Shown here: positions 50,507-58,381 of the stretch, one piece after another | Numbering within the stretch: position 1 is the stretch's first letter | How the letters are laid out: each line of letters opens with the position of its first letter | DNA from: Mucilaginibacter_A sp964251965 | Lineage (GTDB): Bacteria; Bacteroidota; Bacteroidia; Sphingobacteriales; Sphingobacteriaceae | Length of the DNA stretch: 64,000 nt | Assembly (NCBI GenBank): GCA_964251965.1 | Contig: CAXULQ010000001.1 | Coordinates: 1 to 64,000, forward strand | Reading direction: 5' to 3' | The notes under the pieces: generated by a model | Databases searched by the model: none | Seen by the model: the letters and a program-made list of their open reading frames with translations, nothing else | What the model was told of the DNA's origin: nothing | Translations under genes and position numbers: made by a program

Positions 50507-50552
50507 CAGTACGTGCCATATTTCATTTCTTTCTGTAATCGTTCTTAATAAG

Positions 50553-50560
50553 TAAGTTTG
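50553..50560 (+). promoter_or_regulatory. nuoH: Candidate promoter of the nuoH-N operon
   Basis: TAAGTTTG fits TAnnTTTG, with T-rich sequence about 20 bp upstream. The predicted start leaves a leader of about 17 nt before the TTG start codon, so the membrane-arm operon seems to have its own promoter. Confidence 0.5.
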
Positions 50561-50583
50561 CAGTCTTAGTAAGCTCATTTGTT

Positions 50584-51654
50584 TTGAACCATTACCTCCT
50601 CAGCATACTTGTTGCCCTGGCGCTTTTCAGTTTTGTAGCGCTGTTTACCATGTTTGGGGTTTATGCAGAACGGAAGGTTTCAGCCTTTATCCAAGATCGT
50701 TTGGGACCGATGGAAACCGGCAAATATGGTTCTTTACAGGTTTTTGCAGATATGCTGAAAATGCTGCAGAAAGAATTGATCACGCCGCTTGCCGCCGATA
50801 AAGTATTATTTGCGCTTGCACCAGTCATTATTTTTGTGGCCGTTTATGTTGGTTTTGCGGCGCTTCCATGGGCACCAACACTGATTCCGGCTCAAATCAA
50901 CGTTGGGATTTTTTATATTTTAGCGGTACTTTCCATCGAAACCGTTGGCATTTTGATGGCCGGCTGGGGATCGAATAACAAATATGCTTTGCTGGGCGCA
51001 GTACGTTCGGTTGCACAAATCGTCTCTTACGAAATACCGGCAGGTTTTGCAATTCTCTCCGTAATCATGATTTCGCAGACGTTGGATTTGCAGGAAATTG
51101 CCAAACAGCAAGGCATCCTCTCCGCAGAAAATATAAAGTTTATGGGTTTTATGCCGATAAAAGAAGTAGGCGGGTTTTTAGCCTGGAATATTTTCCGCGC
51201 ACCACATTTGATTATTGCTTTTGTGATTTATTTTATTGCATCACTGGCCGAAAGTAACCGCGCACCTTTTGATATTCCGGAAGCAGAATCAGAATTGGTT
51301 GCCGGTTTCCACACCGAATTTACCGGGATGCGTTTCGCCTTAGTTTTTCTGGCAGAATATTCCATGATGTTTTTGGTTTCGATGGTTGGCGTGATCCTGT
51401 TTCTCGGAGCCTGGAACACGCCGCTTCCAAATATTGGAGTTGTAAAACTGGCTGATTGGACAACTGGAAACATTTGGGGAATTGGTTGGATATTTTTGAA
51501 ATCGCTGCTTTTAATCGGTCTGCAAATGTGGGTTCGATGGACGTTGCCGCGTTTTCGGGTAGATCAATTAATGGATTTGTGCTGGAAGGTTTTAACGCCG
51601 CTTGCATTTTTGTGCATGATCATTTCGGGAATTTGGCGGCTGTGGTTAATGTAG
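50584..51654 (+). CDS. nuoH: NADH-quinone oxidoreductase subunit H
   Basis: Membrane subunit of complex I, 356 residues with about eight hydrophobic segments, at the junction with the peripheral arm and quinone site. AERKVSAFIQDRLGPME, the ETVGILMAGWGSNNKYALLGAVR-type block and ESNRAPFDIPEAESELVAGFHTE (in parts) are NuoH signatures. The start is a TTG at 50584; the next ATG would remove the first transmembrane helix. The gene opens the seven-gene nuoHIJKLMN run. A near-copy of the dispersed repeat (51158-51169) is inside the frame. Confidence 0.95.
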   Translation: MNHYLLSILVALALFSFVALFTMFGVYAERKVSAFIQDRLGPMETGKYGSLQVFADMLKMLQKELITPLAADKVLFALAPVIIFVAVYVGFAALPWAPTLIPAQINVGIFYILAVLSIETVGILMAGWGSNNKYALLGAVRSVAQIVSYEIPAGFAILSVIMISQTLDLQEIAKQQGILSAENIKFMGFMPIKEVGGFLAWNIFRAPHLIIAFVIYFIASLAESNRAPFDIPEAESELVAGFHTEFTGMRFALVFLAEYSMMFLVSMVGVILFLGAWNTPLPNIGVVKLADWTTGNIWGIGWIFLKSLLLIGLQMWVRWTLPRFRVDQLMDLCWKVLTPLAFLCMIISGIWRLWLM

Positions 51655-51693
51655 CAATGTTTTATGAACGTCTCTGCCTAAAGAAAAATTAAA

Positions 51694-52272
51694 ATGTTCA
51701 ACAATATCATAAAAGGCATCACCTCAGCAGGAAAAGGTTTCAGCCTCACCCTAAAACATTTTTTAGCTGCTAAAAACAGCAGGGAAGTAATTGGTGTACA
51801 GTCTGATAATTATTTTAAACAGCAGGAGGGAAATACCACGATCCAATATCCGCATCAAAAATTGCCAATACCGGAAGTTGGCCGTTACCAGCTTTTTGTG
51901 GAGATGGACGATTGTATTGTATGCGATCTTTGCGCCAAAATCTGTCCGGTTAATTGCATCGATATTGAATCCATTAAATCAACAGAAGCGATCGGACAAA
52001 CTTCCGACGGAACAACCAAACGTTTATACGCTGCCAAGTTTGATATTGATATGGCCAAGTGCATGTATTGCGGTTTGTGCACCACCGTTTGCCCGACAGA
52101 ATGTATTACGATGACCAATCAATACGACAAAAGTGTGGACGAAATTAGCTTGCTGAACTACAAATTTTCGACCATGACAACGGAAGAAGCAGCAGAAAAG
52201 CAGTTGGCTTTAGAAAAACAGCAGGCAGAAAAACTGGCTGCAAAACAAGCAGCAGCACAAAGAAAGGGTTGA
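51694..52272 (+). CDS. nuoI: NADH-quinone oxidoreductase subunit I
   Basis: Peripheral iron-sulfur subunit of 192 residues. Two [4Fe-4S] clusters are bound by CIVCDLCAKICPVNCI and CMYCGLCTTVCPTECI. The N-terminal amphipathic part lies along the membrane. The C-terminal 30 residues are a helical Ala/Lys/Gln/Glu tail (EEAAEKQLALEKQQAEK) not found in most NuoI proteins. It is the only non-membrane complex I subunit encoded here. nuoJ starts 10 bp after the stop, within a repeat copy. Confidence 0.95.
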   Translation: MFNNIIKGITSAGKGFSLTLKHFLAAKNSREVIGVQSDNYFKQQEGNTTIQYPHQKLPIPEVGRYQLFVEMDDCIVCDLCAKICPVNCIDIESIKSTEAIGQTSDGTTKRLYAAKFDIDMAKCMYCGLCTTVCPTECITMTNQYDKSVDEISLLNYKFSTMTTEEAAEKQLALEKQQAEKLAAKQAAAQRKG

Positions 52273-52284
52273 TAAAAGAAGCAT
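52273..52284 (+). repeat. Dispersed repeat copy overlapping the nuoJ start codon
   Basis: Exact plus-strand copy filling the nuoI-nuoJ junction; its last A-T are part of the nuoJ ATG and it begins one base after the nuoI stop (TGA at 52270-52272). Confidence 0.88.
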
Positions 52285-52819
52285 GGAGCAAATCATTTTT
52301 GTTTTTCTGGGGATTGTAACGGTTGTATCTGCGTGCTTTGTGGCTGCCAGTCAGAATTTGGTTCGCTCTGTTTTTATGTTTTTTGTAACCTTGTTTGCGG
52401 TTGCTGGTTTGTACGTTTTTGCTTTGGCAGATTTTGTCGCCATCACCCAAATCGTAATTTATGTTGGCGGCGTTTTGGTGCTGATGCTGTTCACGTTTAT
52501 GTTATCGAGCAAAGAAACACTCGAAAAGCTGGAAAACAAGAAACCCGGTTTTGCGCTGAAACAAGTTCCGGCGTTGCTGGTGGCGGCCATATTTTTAATT
52601 GTGCTGGTCAACGCAATTTTAAAACTGCATTCTGATCAATTACAATGGATCATTCAATCTCAAAAAAACACTTTTCAACCTCAGGACAACACGGTTACCA
52701 ATATTGGTGTCAACCTCATGACTACCTATTTATTGCCATTTGAAGCCATTTCCATTTTGCTGATGATGGCTTTGGTCGGTGCCGCACATTTGGCCAGAAA
52801 GGAGCAAGGCAATGATTAA
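52283..52819 (+). CDS. nuoJ: NADH-quinone oxidoreductase subunit J
   Basis: Membrane subunit of 178 residues with five hydrophobic segments. AASQNLVRSVFMFFVTLFAVAGLYVFALADFVAITQIVIYVGGVLVL-type core is characteristic, with the pi-bulge helix around YVGGVLVLMLF. The loop after the third helix (SSKETLEKLENKKPG) is charged. It overlaps the nuoK start by 8 bp. Confidence 0.93.
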   Translation: MEQIIFVFLGIVTVVSACFVAASQNLVRSVFMFFVTLFAVAGLYVFALADFVAITQIVIYVGGVLVLMLFTFMLSSKETLEKLENKKPGFALKQVPALLVAAIFLIVLVNAILKLHSDQLQWIIQSQKNTFQPQDNTVTNIGVNLMTTYLLPFEAISILLMMALVGAAHLARKEQGND

Positions 52820-53117
52820 CCTGCAAAGTTTTATGCTGATTGGCGCGGTTTTATTTTGTGCGGGATTGTATATGGTGCTTACTAAAAATAACGCAATCCA
52901 GGTTTTAATCGGGATTGAATTTATGATCAACGCTGCCGTAATCAACCTGGTTGCTTTTGGAAAATACGACAAGCACAACAACGGCGGGCAAATTTTTGCT
53001 TTGTTTGCCATCGTTTTGGCTGCGGCGGCAAGTGCAGTTGCGTTGGCTATTATTTTAAATGTTTACAGAAGGTTTAAAACCATCGATCCGACAAAAATCA
53101 ATGAACTGAAGAATTAG
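52812..53117 (+). CDS. nuoK: NADH-quinone oxidoreductase subunit K
   Basis: Small membrane subunit of 101 residues with three hydrophobic helices. I chose the ATG at 52812 (MINLQSFMLIGAVLFC) because NuoK proteins start like this; an in-frame start at 52779 would overlap nuoJ by 41 bp. The conserved acidic residues of the proton path are in the second and third helices (GIEFMINAAVINLVAF has the first). Overlaps nuoJ by 8 bp. Confidence 0.94.
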   Translation: MINLQSFMLIGAVLFCAGLYMVLTKNNAIQVLIGIEFMINAAVINLVAFGKYDKHNNGGQIFALFAIVLAAAASAVALAIILNVYRRFKTIDPTKINELKN

Positions 53118-53123
53118 CAGAAT

Positions 53124-55160
53124 TTGGAACAGCTCAATACTTTACAACATCATCCTACCGAAATACAACTGGCATTAGCGGCCGCGCTGTTGCCTTTTGC
53201 TGCTTTTGTTATCAATTTTTGTGTGCTAAAAACAGTATCGGGCAAAGTTGCAGGTTGGCTGTCAGTAGTTTGTATTTTATTGAGTTTGACTTGTTCCTGC
53301 ATCTTGTTCACAAAAGTTTGGAACAAAGAACCGGTTCACGAACAGGTTCTTTGGTTTGCAATCGGGAACGTAAAAGTCTTCGCTGGCTTACTGCTCAACA
53401 ACCTTTCTGTACTGATGCTGATATTAATTTCCGCAATTGCTTCGGCAGTACATTTTTATTCGCTTGCTTACATGCAAGGCGACCTGCATTTTCGCCGCTA
53501 TTTCCGCTACCTCAGTTTCTTTTGCTTCGCAATGCTGGCTTTGGTTGTAGTAGATAATTTATTGCTGATGTACGCTTTTTGGGAATTGGTTGGCTTCGCT
53601 TCCTACCTATTAATTGGCTTTTGGTTTACGCGCGAAAAAGCAGTCCAGGCAAATAAAAAAGCTTTTATCATAAACCGTATCGGAGACATTGGTTTCCTAA
53701 TCGGCATCATGATTGTGTTTGCACATTTCCAAACGTTCGATTTGGTTACGATTTTTAATCATTCAAACAACTTTACTTCTACCGGAGGATTATCCGGAAC
53801 CTGGCTAACCGTTGCCGGTTTATGTTTTTTCCTTGGAGCAGTTGCCAAATCCGCACAATTTCCGTTGCACACCTGGTTGCCGGATGCGATGGAAGGTCCA
53901 ACTTCCGTTTCAGCTTTAATTCATGCGGCAACAATGGTCGCTGCAGGTGTTTTTTTGCTGGCGAGGGTTTATCCGGTTTTTAATGCCGATGTGAAAATGG
54001 TCATCACCATAACCGGAACTTTTACCGCTTTTATGGCCGCTACTATTGCACTCACCCAAAACGATCTCAAAAAAATATTGGCTTTTTCTACCATTTCGCA
54101 ATTAGGTTTTATGGTTGAAGCGATGGGAATCGGTGCTTATGCTTCGTCTTTATTTCACCTCGCAACACATGCTTTTTTTAAGTGCCTTTTATTTTTATCG
54201 GCTGGCGTGATCATCCACGAAATGCAGCATTTGAAAGAAAAATTGAACCTGGAAATTGATCCGCAGAACATTTTATACATGGGCGGTTTGCGCAAAGTTT
54301 TGCCGGTTACATTCATCACCTGCATTATTGCCGCGCTGGCTTTAATTGGTTTGCCGCTCACTTCCGGTTATTTATCCAAAGACGGTATTCTGATCCAGGC
54401 TTTTGAATGGGCAGAAGGCCGTTCTATCGTTTTCAAACTCATCCCGATTTCCATTTTAATTACCAGTTGGCTCACGGCTTTTTACATTGCCCGTTTGGTT
54501 TTTAAAGTTTTTTGGGGAGAATCCAGGCTGAAAAAAATGATCCCGACTTTTGAATTTCCTGTTCCCAAAGAAAACAAACTTTTTACCTGGCCAATGCTGT
54601 TTTTATCGGTGTTTTGTTTGTTCCCGGTTTTCTCGCTCAACCCGCTGCTGTACGAACAATCCTGGCTTTTTCGAGGTTTTTTAACTTCTGATTATTTTGA
54701 ACGAGAGAATCTGTATCACACCGTAATTCCGGCTGCTGTAAACCTGTTCACAATTCCGGTTGTTTATGTGGCATATTTGCGTTATGTAAAGCAAAGCACC
54801 AACTGGTTTCCGGAGCATAATTTCTTGTTCAAATTGTCCTACAATCAATGGTATATCGATCGGTTTTACCATAATAATTTGGTAGGAAGTATCATCTGGC
54901 TCAGCAAAAAACTTTATGCTTTTGACCGATTAGTGGTTGATGGTTTTATCAATCTGCTTGCTAAAATTGGATTGCTTTTGTCGGAAATCAGCAAATGGCT
55001 TGACCGGTACGTAATTGATGGTTTGGTTAATTTTATCGCTTTCCGTATCCGCGATATTGGTAGTTTTGCGCGGGGTTTCCAAACCGGAAAAGTGCAGCAA
55101 TATTTGCTTGGCATGTTGCTGGTTATCCTGACTATTTATCTTTTTAAAACGCTGATTTAG
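53124..55160 (+). CDS. nuoL: NADH-quinone oxidoreductase subunit L
   Basis: Antiporter-like proton-pumping subunit of 678 residues with about sixteen hydrophobic segments. The start is a TTG at 53124, six bases after nuoK; no ATG is available before the first helices. LLMYAFWELVGFASYLLIGFW, KSAQFPLHTWLPDAMEGPT and ALIHAATMVAAGVFLL are signatures, with the key glutamate and lysine in these blocks. The C-terminal long lateral helix is represented by repeated LVVDGFINLLAK and YVIDGLVNFIAFR units. Confidence 0.95.
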   Translation: MEQLNTLQHHPTEIQLALAAALLPFAAFVINFCVLKTVSGKVAGWLSVVCILLSLTCSCILFTKVWNKEPVHEQVLWFAIGNVKVFAGLLLNNLSVLMLILISAIASAVHFYSLAYMQGDLHFRRYFRYLSFFCFAMLALVVVDNLLLMYAFWELVGFASYLLIGFWFTREKAVQANKKAFIINRIGDIGFLIGIMIVFAHFQTFDLVTIFNHSNNFTSTGGLSGTWLTVAGLCFFLGAVAKSAQFPLHTWLPDAMEGPTSVSALIHAATMVAAGVFLLARVYPVFNADVKMVITITGTFTAFMAATIALTQNDLKKILAFSTISQLGFMVEAMGIGAYASSLFHLATHAFFKCLLFLSAGVIIHEMQHLKEKLNLEIDPQNILYMGGLRKVLPVTFITCIIAALALIGLPLTSGYLSKDGILIQAFEWAEGRSIVFKLIPISILITSWLTAFYIARLVFKVFWGESRLKKMIPTFEFPVPKENKLFTWPMLFLSVFCLFPVFSLNPLLYEQSWLFRGFLTSDYFERENLYHTVIPAAVNLFTIPVVYVAYLRYVKQSTNWFPEHNFLFKLSYNQWYIDRFYHNNLVGSIIWLSKKLYAFDRLVVDGFINLLAKIGLLLSEISKWLDRYVIDGLVNFIAFRIRDIGSFARGFQTGKVQQYLLGMLLVILTIYLFKTLI

Positions 55161-55164
55161 GTTG

Positions 55165-56766
55165 ATGGACCACATACTTACACTGCTCATTTTTACGCCT
55201 TTACTATTTGGTGCGATACTTCTTTTACTGCCTGTTTCTTTGCGTAACAGTTTTAAATACACCGTGTTAGCAGCAACTTTAGTCCAGGTTTTTTTAAGCG
55301 GATGGCTGTATTTTCATTTTCAAACCGGTGCTTCTTTTAGCGGCATAAATCATATCAACCAATATCAGTTTGCCGAAAAAGCAAACTGGATCAGTCTCAG
55401 TTTAGGTTCGCTCGGCAATATGCAAATTGACTATTTTGTTGGCGTTGACGGACTTTCAATTGGATTATTATTTATGTCCTCCATCGTGATGGCGGTCGCT
55501 GCGTTGGCTTCCTGGGAAATCAAAACCAATTTAAAAGGCTTTTTTGCTTTATTTTTATTGTTGGACACGGCCGTAATTGGTGTTTTTTGTGCATTGGATT
55601 TCTTCCTGTTCTACATTTTTTACGAGCTGATGCTTTTGCCGCTTTATTTCCTGATCGGAATCTGGGGCGGAGTTAGACGGGAATACGCAGCCATCAAATT
55701 TTTCCTATACACTTTGTTTGGCTCTGTTTTTATGTTGCTGGTGATGATCGGCCTATACTTTTCCGTAACCGATCCAACAACCGGAAACCATACGTTCAAC
55801 ATCGTTCATATGATGAACCCGGCTAATTATGCGCCGGGTTCTATTTTTTCCATCCTTGCACATCAAACTTTATTTGGTTTTTCGGCGCGTACTTTGGGTT
55901 TTGTGGTTTTGTTTATCGCTTTTGCCATCAAAGTTCCGGTCGTTCCGCTGCACACCTGGCTGCCGGATGCGCACGTTGAAGCGCCAACCGCTGTTTCCAT
56001 TATTCTCGCCGGCGTTTTGTTGAAAGTTGGCGGTTATGGCATCCTGCGAATTTGCTTCAGCATTTTTCCGGAAGTAGCAACCGCGGGTGCTTTCTGGCTG
56101 GGTTTGCTTGGGGTAATTTCTATTTTGTATGGCGCCTTAAATGCGCTCGCCCAAACGGATTTGAAACGTTTAATTGCTTATTCTTCCGTTTCGCACATGG
56201 GTTTTGTTTTGCTGGGCATTGCTTCTCAAACTACCGAAGGCATCAGCGGTGCCGTGATGCAAATGTTAAGTCACGGTTTTTTATCGGCGATGCTGTTCTT
56301 TTTGGTTGGCGTAATTTATACGCGAGTCCACGATCGTTACATTTATAATTTTAGGGGTTTAGCTTCGCTGATGCCAACTTTTGCCATTTTTGTGATGATT
56401 GCCTTTTTTGCTTCGTTGGGTTTGCCCGGTTTTTCTGCTTTCATGGGCGAAGCTTTTTCCTTAATTGGTGCTTTTACTTCTGCTTCTGTAAACGGTTTGT
56501 TGCCAAGCTGGATGGCAATATGCGGTTCCATTGGTATTTTGTTAAGCACCGCTTATTTTTTATGGACTTTGCAGCGCATGTTTTTTGGTGAAACGAGATT
56601 ATCCGGCGGCGAAACCTGGCGGACAGCATTAATCGATGTCAACTTCCGCGAAAAATCAGCCTTAATTCCGCTTGCTTTAATGGCTTTAATTATCGGCGTT
56701 TTGCCTTCCATCGTTTTCTCTAAAATCAATGATTCGGTGTTGGCTTTAGTTCATTTATTACGATAA
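55165..56766 (+). CDS. nuoM: NADH-quinone oxidoreductase subunit M
   Basis: Antiporter-like subunit of 533 residues with about fourteen hydrophobic segments, from the ATG at 55165 (MDHILTLLIFTPLLFG). Conserved blocks: FYIFYELMLLPLYFLIGIWGG, KVPVVPLHTWLPDAHVEAPT, VLLKVGGYGILR and LIAYSSVSHMGFVLLGI. It contains an exact antisense repeat copy at 55216-55227, read in the coding frame as part of a Leu run in the first helix. Confidence 0.95.
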   Translation: MDHILTLLIFTPLLFGAILLLLPVSLRNSFKYTVLAATLVQVFLSGWLYFHFQTGASFSGINHINQYQFAEKANWISLSLGSLGNMQIDYFVGVDGLSIGLLFMSSIVMAVAALASWEIKTNLKGFFALFLLLDTAVIGVFCALDFFLFYIFYELMLLPLYFLIGIWGGVRREYAAIKFFLYTLFGSVFMLLVMIGLYFSVTDPTTGNHTFNIVHMMNPANYAPGSIFSILAHQTLFGFSARTLGFVVLFIAFAIKVPVVPLHTWLPDAHVEAPTAVSIILAGVLLKVGGYGILRICFSIFPEVATAGAFWLGLLGVISILYGALNALAQTDLKRLIAYSSVSHMGFVLLGIASQTTEGISGAVMQMLSHGFLSAMLFFLVGVIYTRVHDRYIYNFRGLASLMPTFAIFVMIAFFASLGLPGFSAFMGEAFSLIGAFTSASVNGLLPSWMAICGSIGILLSTAYFLWTLQRMFFGETRLSGGETWRTALIDVNFREKSALIPLALMALIIGVLPSIVFSKINDSVLALVHLLR

Positions 56767-56769
56767 AAT

Positions 56770-58275
56770 ATGAACGAATTGCCGCTTTCCATTACCGAAC
56801 AATTAAACAATATCCTGCAAAGTTTAACTTACTTTGCGCCGGAAACTGCATTAGCCATACTGTTTTTACTGCTGATAATTACAGGTTTACTGTTTAAAAA
56901 CGATGCCGACTGGATTTGCTGTTTACTATGTCTGCTCGGTTTTGTTTTTGTTTTCCAGCGGGATGCGCAACAATTGTATTTAATTCTTTCCGGTCCAAAA
57001 TTCCTGTTTGGCAGCATGCTTCTTTTACACCATGTTTCTATTGTTTTCAAGCTGATTTTTGAAGTTTTAGCTTTTATCATCGTTGTTTATATTCCGTTGG
57101 ACCAGCAGTTAAAAGCGCATCAAAAAGGTTTGAGTGATCTATATGCGCTTATCATTGCGGTAGTTTTTGGCTTGCATTTAATGGCGATGTCGGTCAATTT
57201 ACTCCTGATTTATTTATCTGTCGAAATAGTTTCTATCGGTTCATATCTTTTGGTTTCCTATCGTTCAGAAAACCGTTTCGCGGTAGAATCAGGTTTAAAA
57301 TATGTGCTGTTTGGCTTTGCAGCTTCGGCAACAATGCTTTACGGCCTGTCTTTATTGTACGCTTTTACCGGAACGCTGGATATTTTTAACGGACATTTTC
57401 TGGAACAATTGATTCGTATTAATTCAGTTCCTGTTTCATTGGCAATCCTGCTGGTGCTGGTTGGCATCGGCTTTAAACTTTCTTTTGTGCCGATGCATTT
57501 TTGGGTGCCCGATGTTTATGAAGGCGCAGCCACGCCGGTGGTTGCTTTTCTCTCCACCTTAACTAAAATCGCCGGTTTTGCACTGCTGGCCAACTTTTTA
57601 ACGCCTTTTGTTTTCTTCGGAAAATGGACGGCTTTTGATTTCCGCCTGTTCTTTTCCGCCATCGGCATCATTACTTTAATTGCCGGTAACTTTGCCGCCA
57701 TCGTTCAAACCAACATCAAACGCATGCTGGCTTATTCGTCTATCGGCCATACAGGTTTTGGGTTGATGGCTTTAGTAACCTTTTCTCAGCAAGGTGTTTC
57801 GGCTTTGCTTTTTTACCTGATTGTTTACGCCATTGCCAACATTGGTGCTTTAATGCTTTGCAGTTTTTATACCGGTAAAAACAGTATGCTTTCGGTGGAA
57901 GATTTGCGAGGGTTAGGCAAAGCACATCCGTTTGCCGGTGTTTGTTTTGTAATTTTGCTGATCTCGCTGATAGGTTTGCCAATCTCCGCCGGCTTCAACG
58001 GCAAGGTTCTGATCTTCTCCGCAGTAATCGAAATTTATCGACAAAACCACAATGTCTGGCTGTTGGCTCTGCTCATCACTGGAGCAGTTACAACCGTTGT
58101 TTCCCTTTTTTACTATTTCAAAATTCCGCTTAATTTGTTTTTAAAGCAAGCAGATCAACCCGAAACCCAGATTAAAGGCCGATCAACTACTTTACTGATA
58201 TTGATTAGTTTCATGAGCGTGCTGGTGATTTTGCTGGGTATTTTTCCGTCGCTTTTAGCAAATTTGTTGCGGTAA
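56770..58275 (+). CDS. nuoN: NADH-quinone oxidoreductase subunit N
   Basis: Antiporter-like subunit of 501 residues and the last gene of the operon. YLSVEIVSIGSYLLVSYR, FVPMHFWVPDVYEGAATPVVAF and RMLAYSSIGHTGFGLMAL are typical, with the pump glutamate and lysines in them. A repeat copy (57016-57027) and two sister words (56857-56868, 57886-57897) are inside the frame. The TAA stop codon is formed by the first bases of another repeat copy (58273-58284). Confidence 0.95.
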   Translation: MNELPLSITEQLNNILQSLTYFAPETALAILFLLLIITGLLFKNDADWICCLLCLLGFVFVFQRDAQQLYLILSGPKFLFGSMLLLHHVSIVFKLIFEVLAFIIVVYIPLDQQLKAHQKGLSDLYALIIAVVFGLHLMAMSVNLLLIYLSVEIVSIGSYLLVSYRSENRFAVESGLKYVLFGFAASATMLYGLSLLYAFTGTLDIFNGHFLEQLIRINSVPVSLAILLVLVGIGFKLSFVPMHFWVPDVYEGAATPVVAFLSTLTKIAGFALLANFLTPFVFFGKWTAFDFRLFFSAIGIITLIAGNFAAIVQTNIKRMLAYSSIGHTGFGLMALVTFSQQGVSALLFYLIVYAIANIGALMLCSFYTGKNSMLSVEDLRGLGKAHPFAGVCFVILLISLIGLPISAGFNGKVLIFSAVIEIYRQNHNVWLLALLITGAVTTVVSLFYYFKIPLNLFLKQADQPETQIKGRSTTLLILISFMSVLVILLGIFPSLLANLLR

Positions 58276-58284
58276 AAGAAGCAT
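58273..58284 (+). repeat. Dispersed repeat copy supplying the nuoN stop codon
   Basis: Exact plus-strand copy whose T-A-A is the nuoN stop. No terminator hairpin follows, so this is the only marked feature at the operon end. Confidence 0.85.
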
Positions 58285-58357
58285 CATTTGTAAGTAACAA
58301 TTAGCCGGATGTGGATAATCAAATCTAAATTAAAAGCCGAATTAACATTATAACCTT

Positions 58358-58365
58358 TACTTTTG
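58358..58365 (+). promoter_or_regulatory. Candidate promoter of the amidophosphoribosyltransferase gene
   Basis: TACTTTTG fits TAnnTTTG and ends 16 bp before the ATG at 58382; the -33 region is not well conserved. The leader would be about 10 nt. Confidence 0.45.
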
Positions 58366-58381
58366 CGCCTCAATAGGAATC

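Noticed and set aside
53219..53557. Other open frames within the nuo genes and on opposite strands of large genes
   Set aside because: Shadows of strongly coding frames; no independent start context, family motif or conservation signal.
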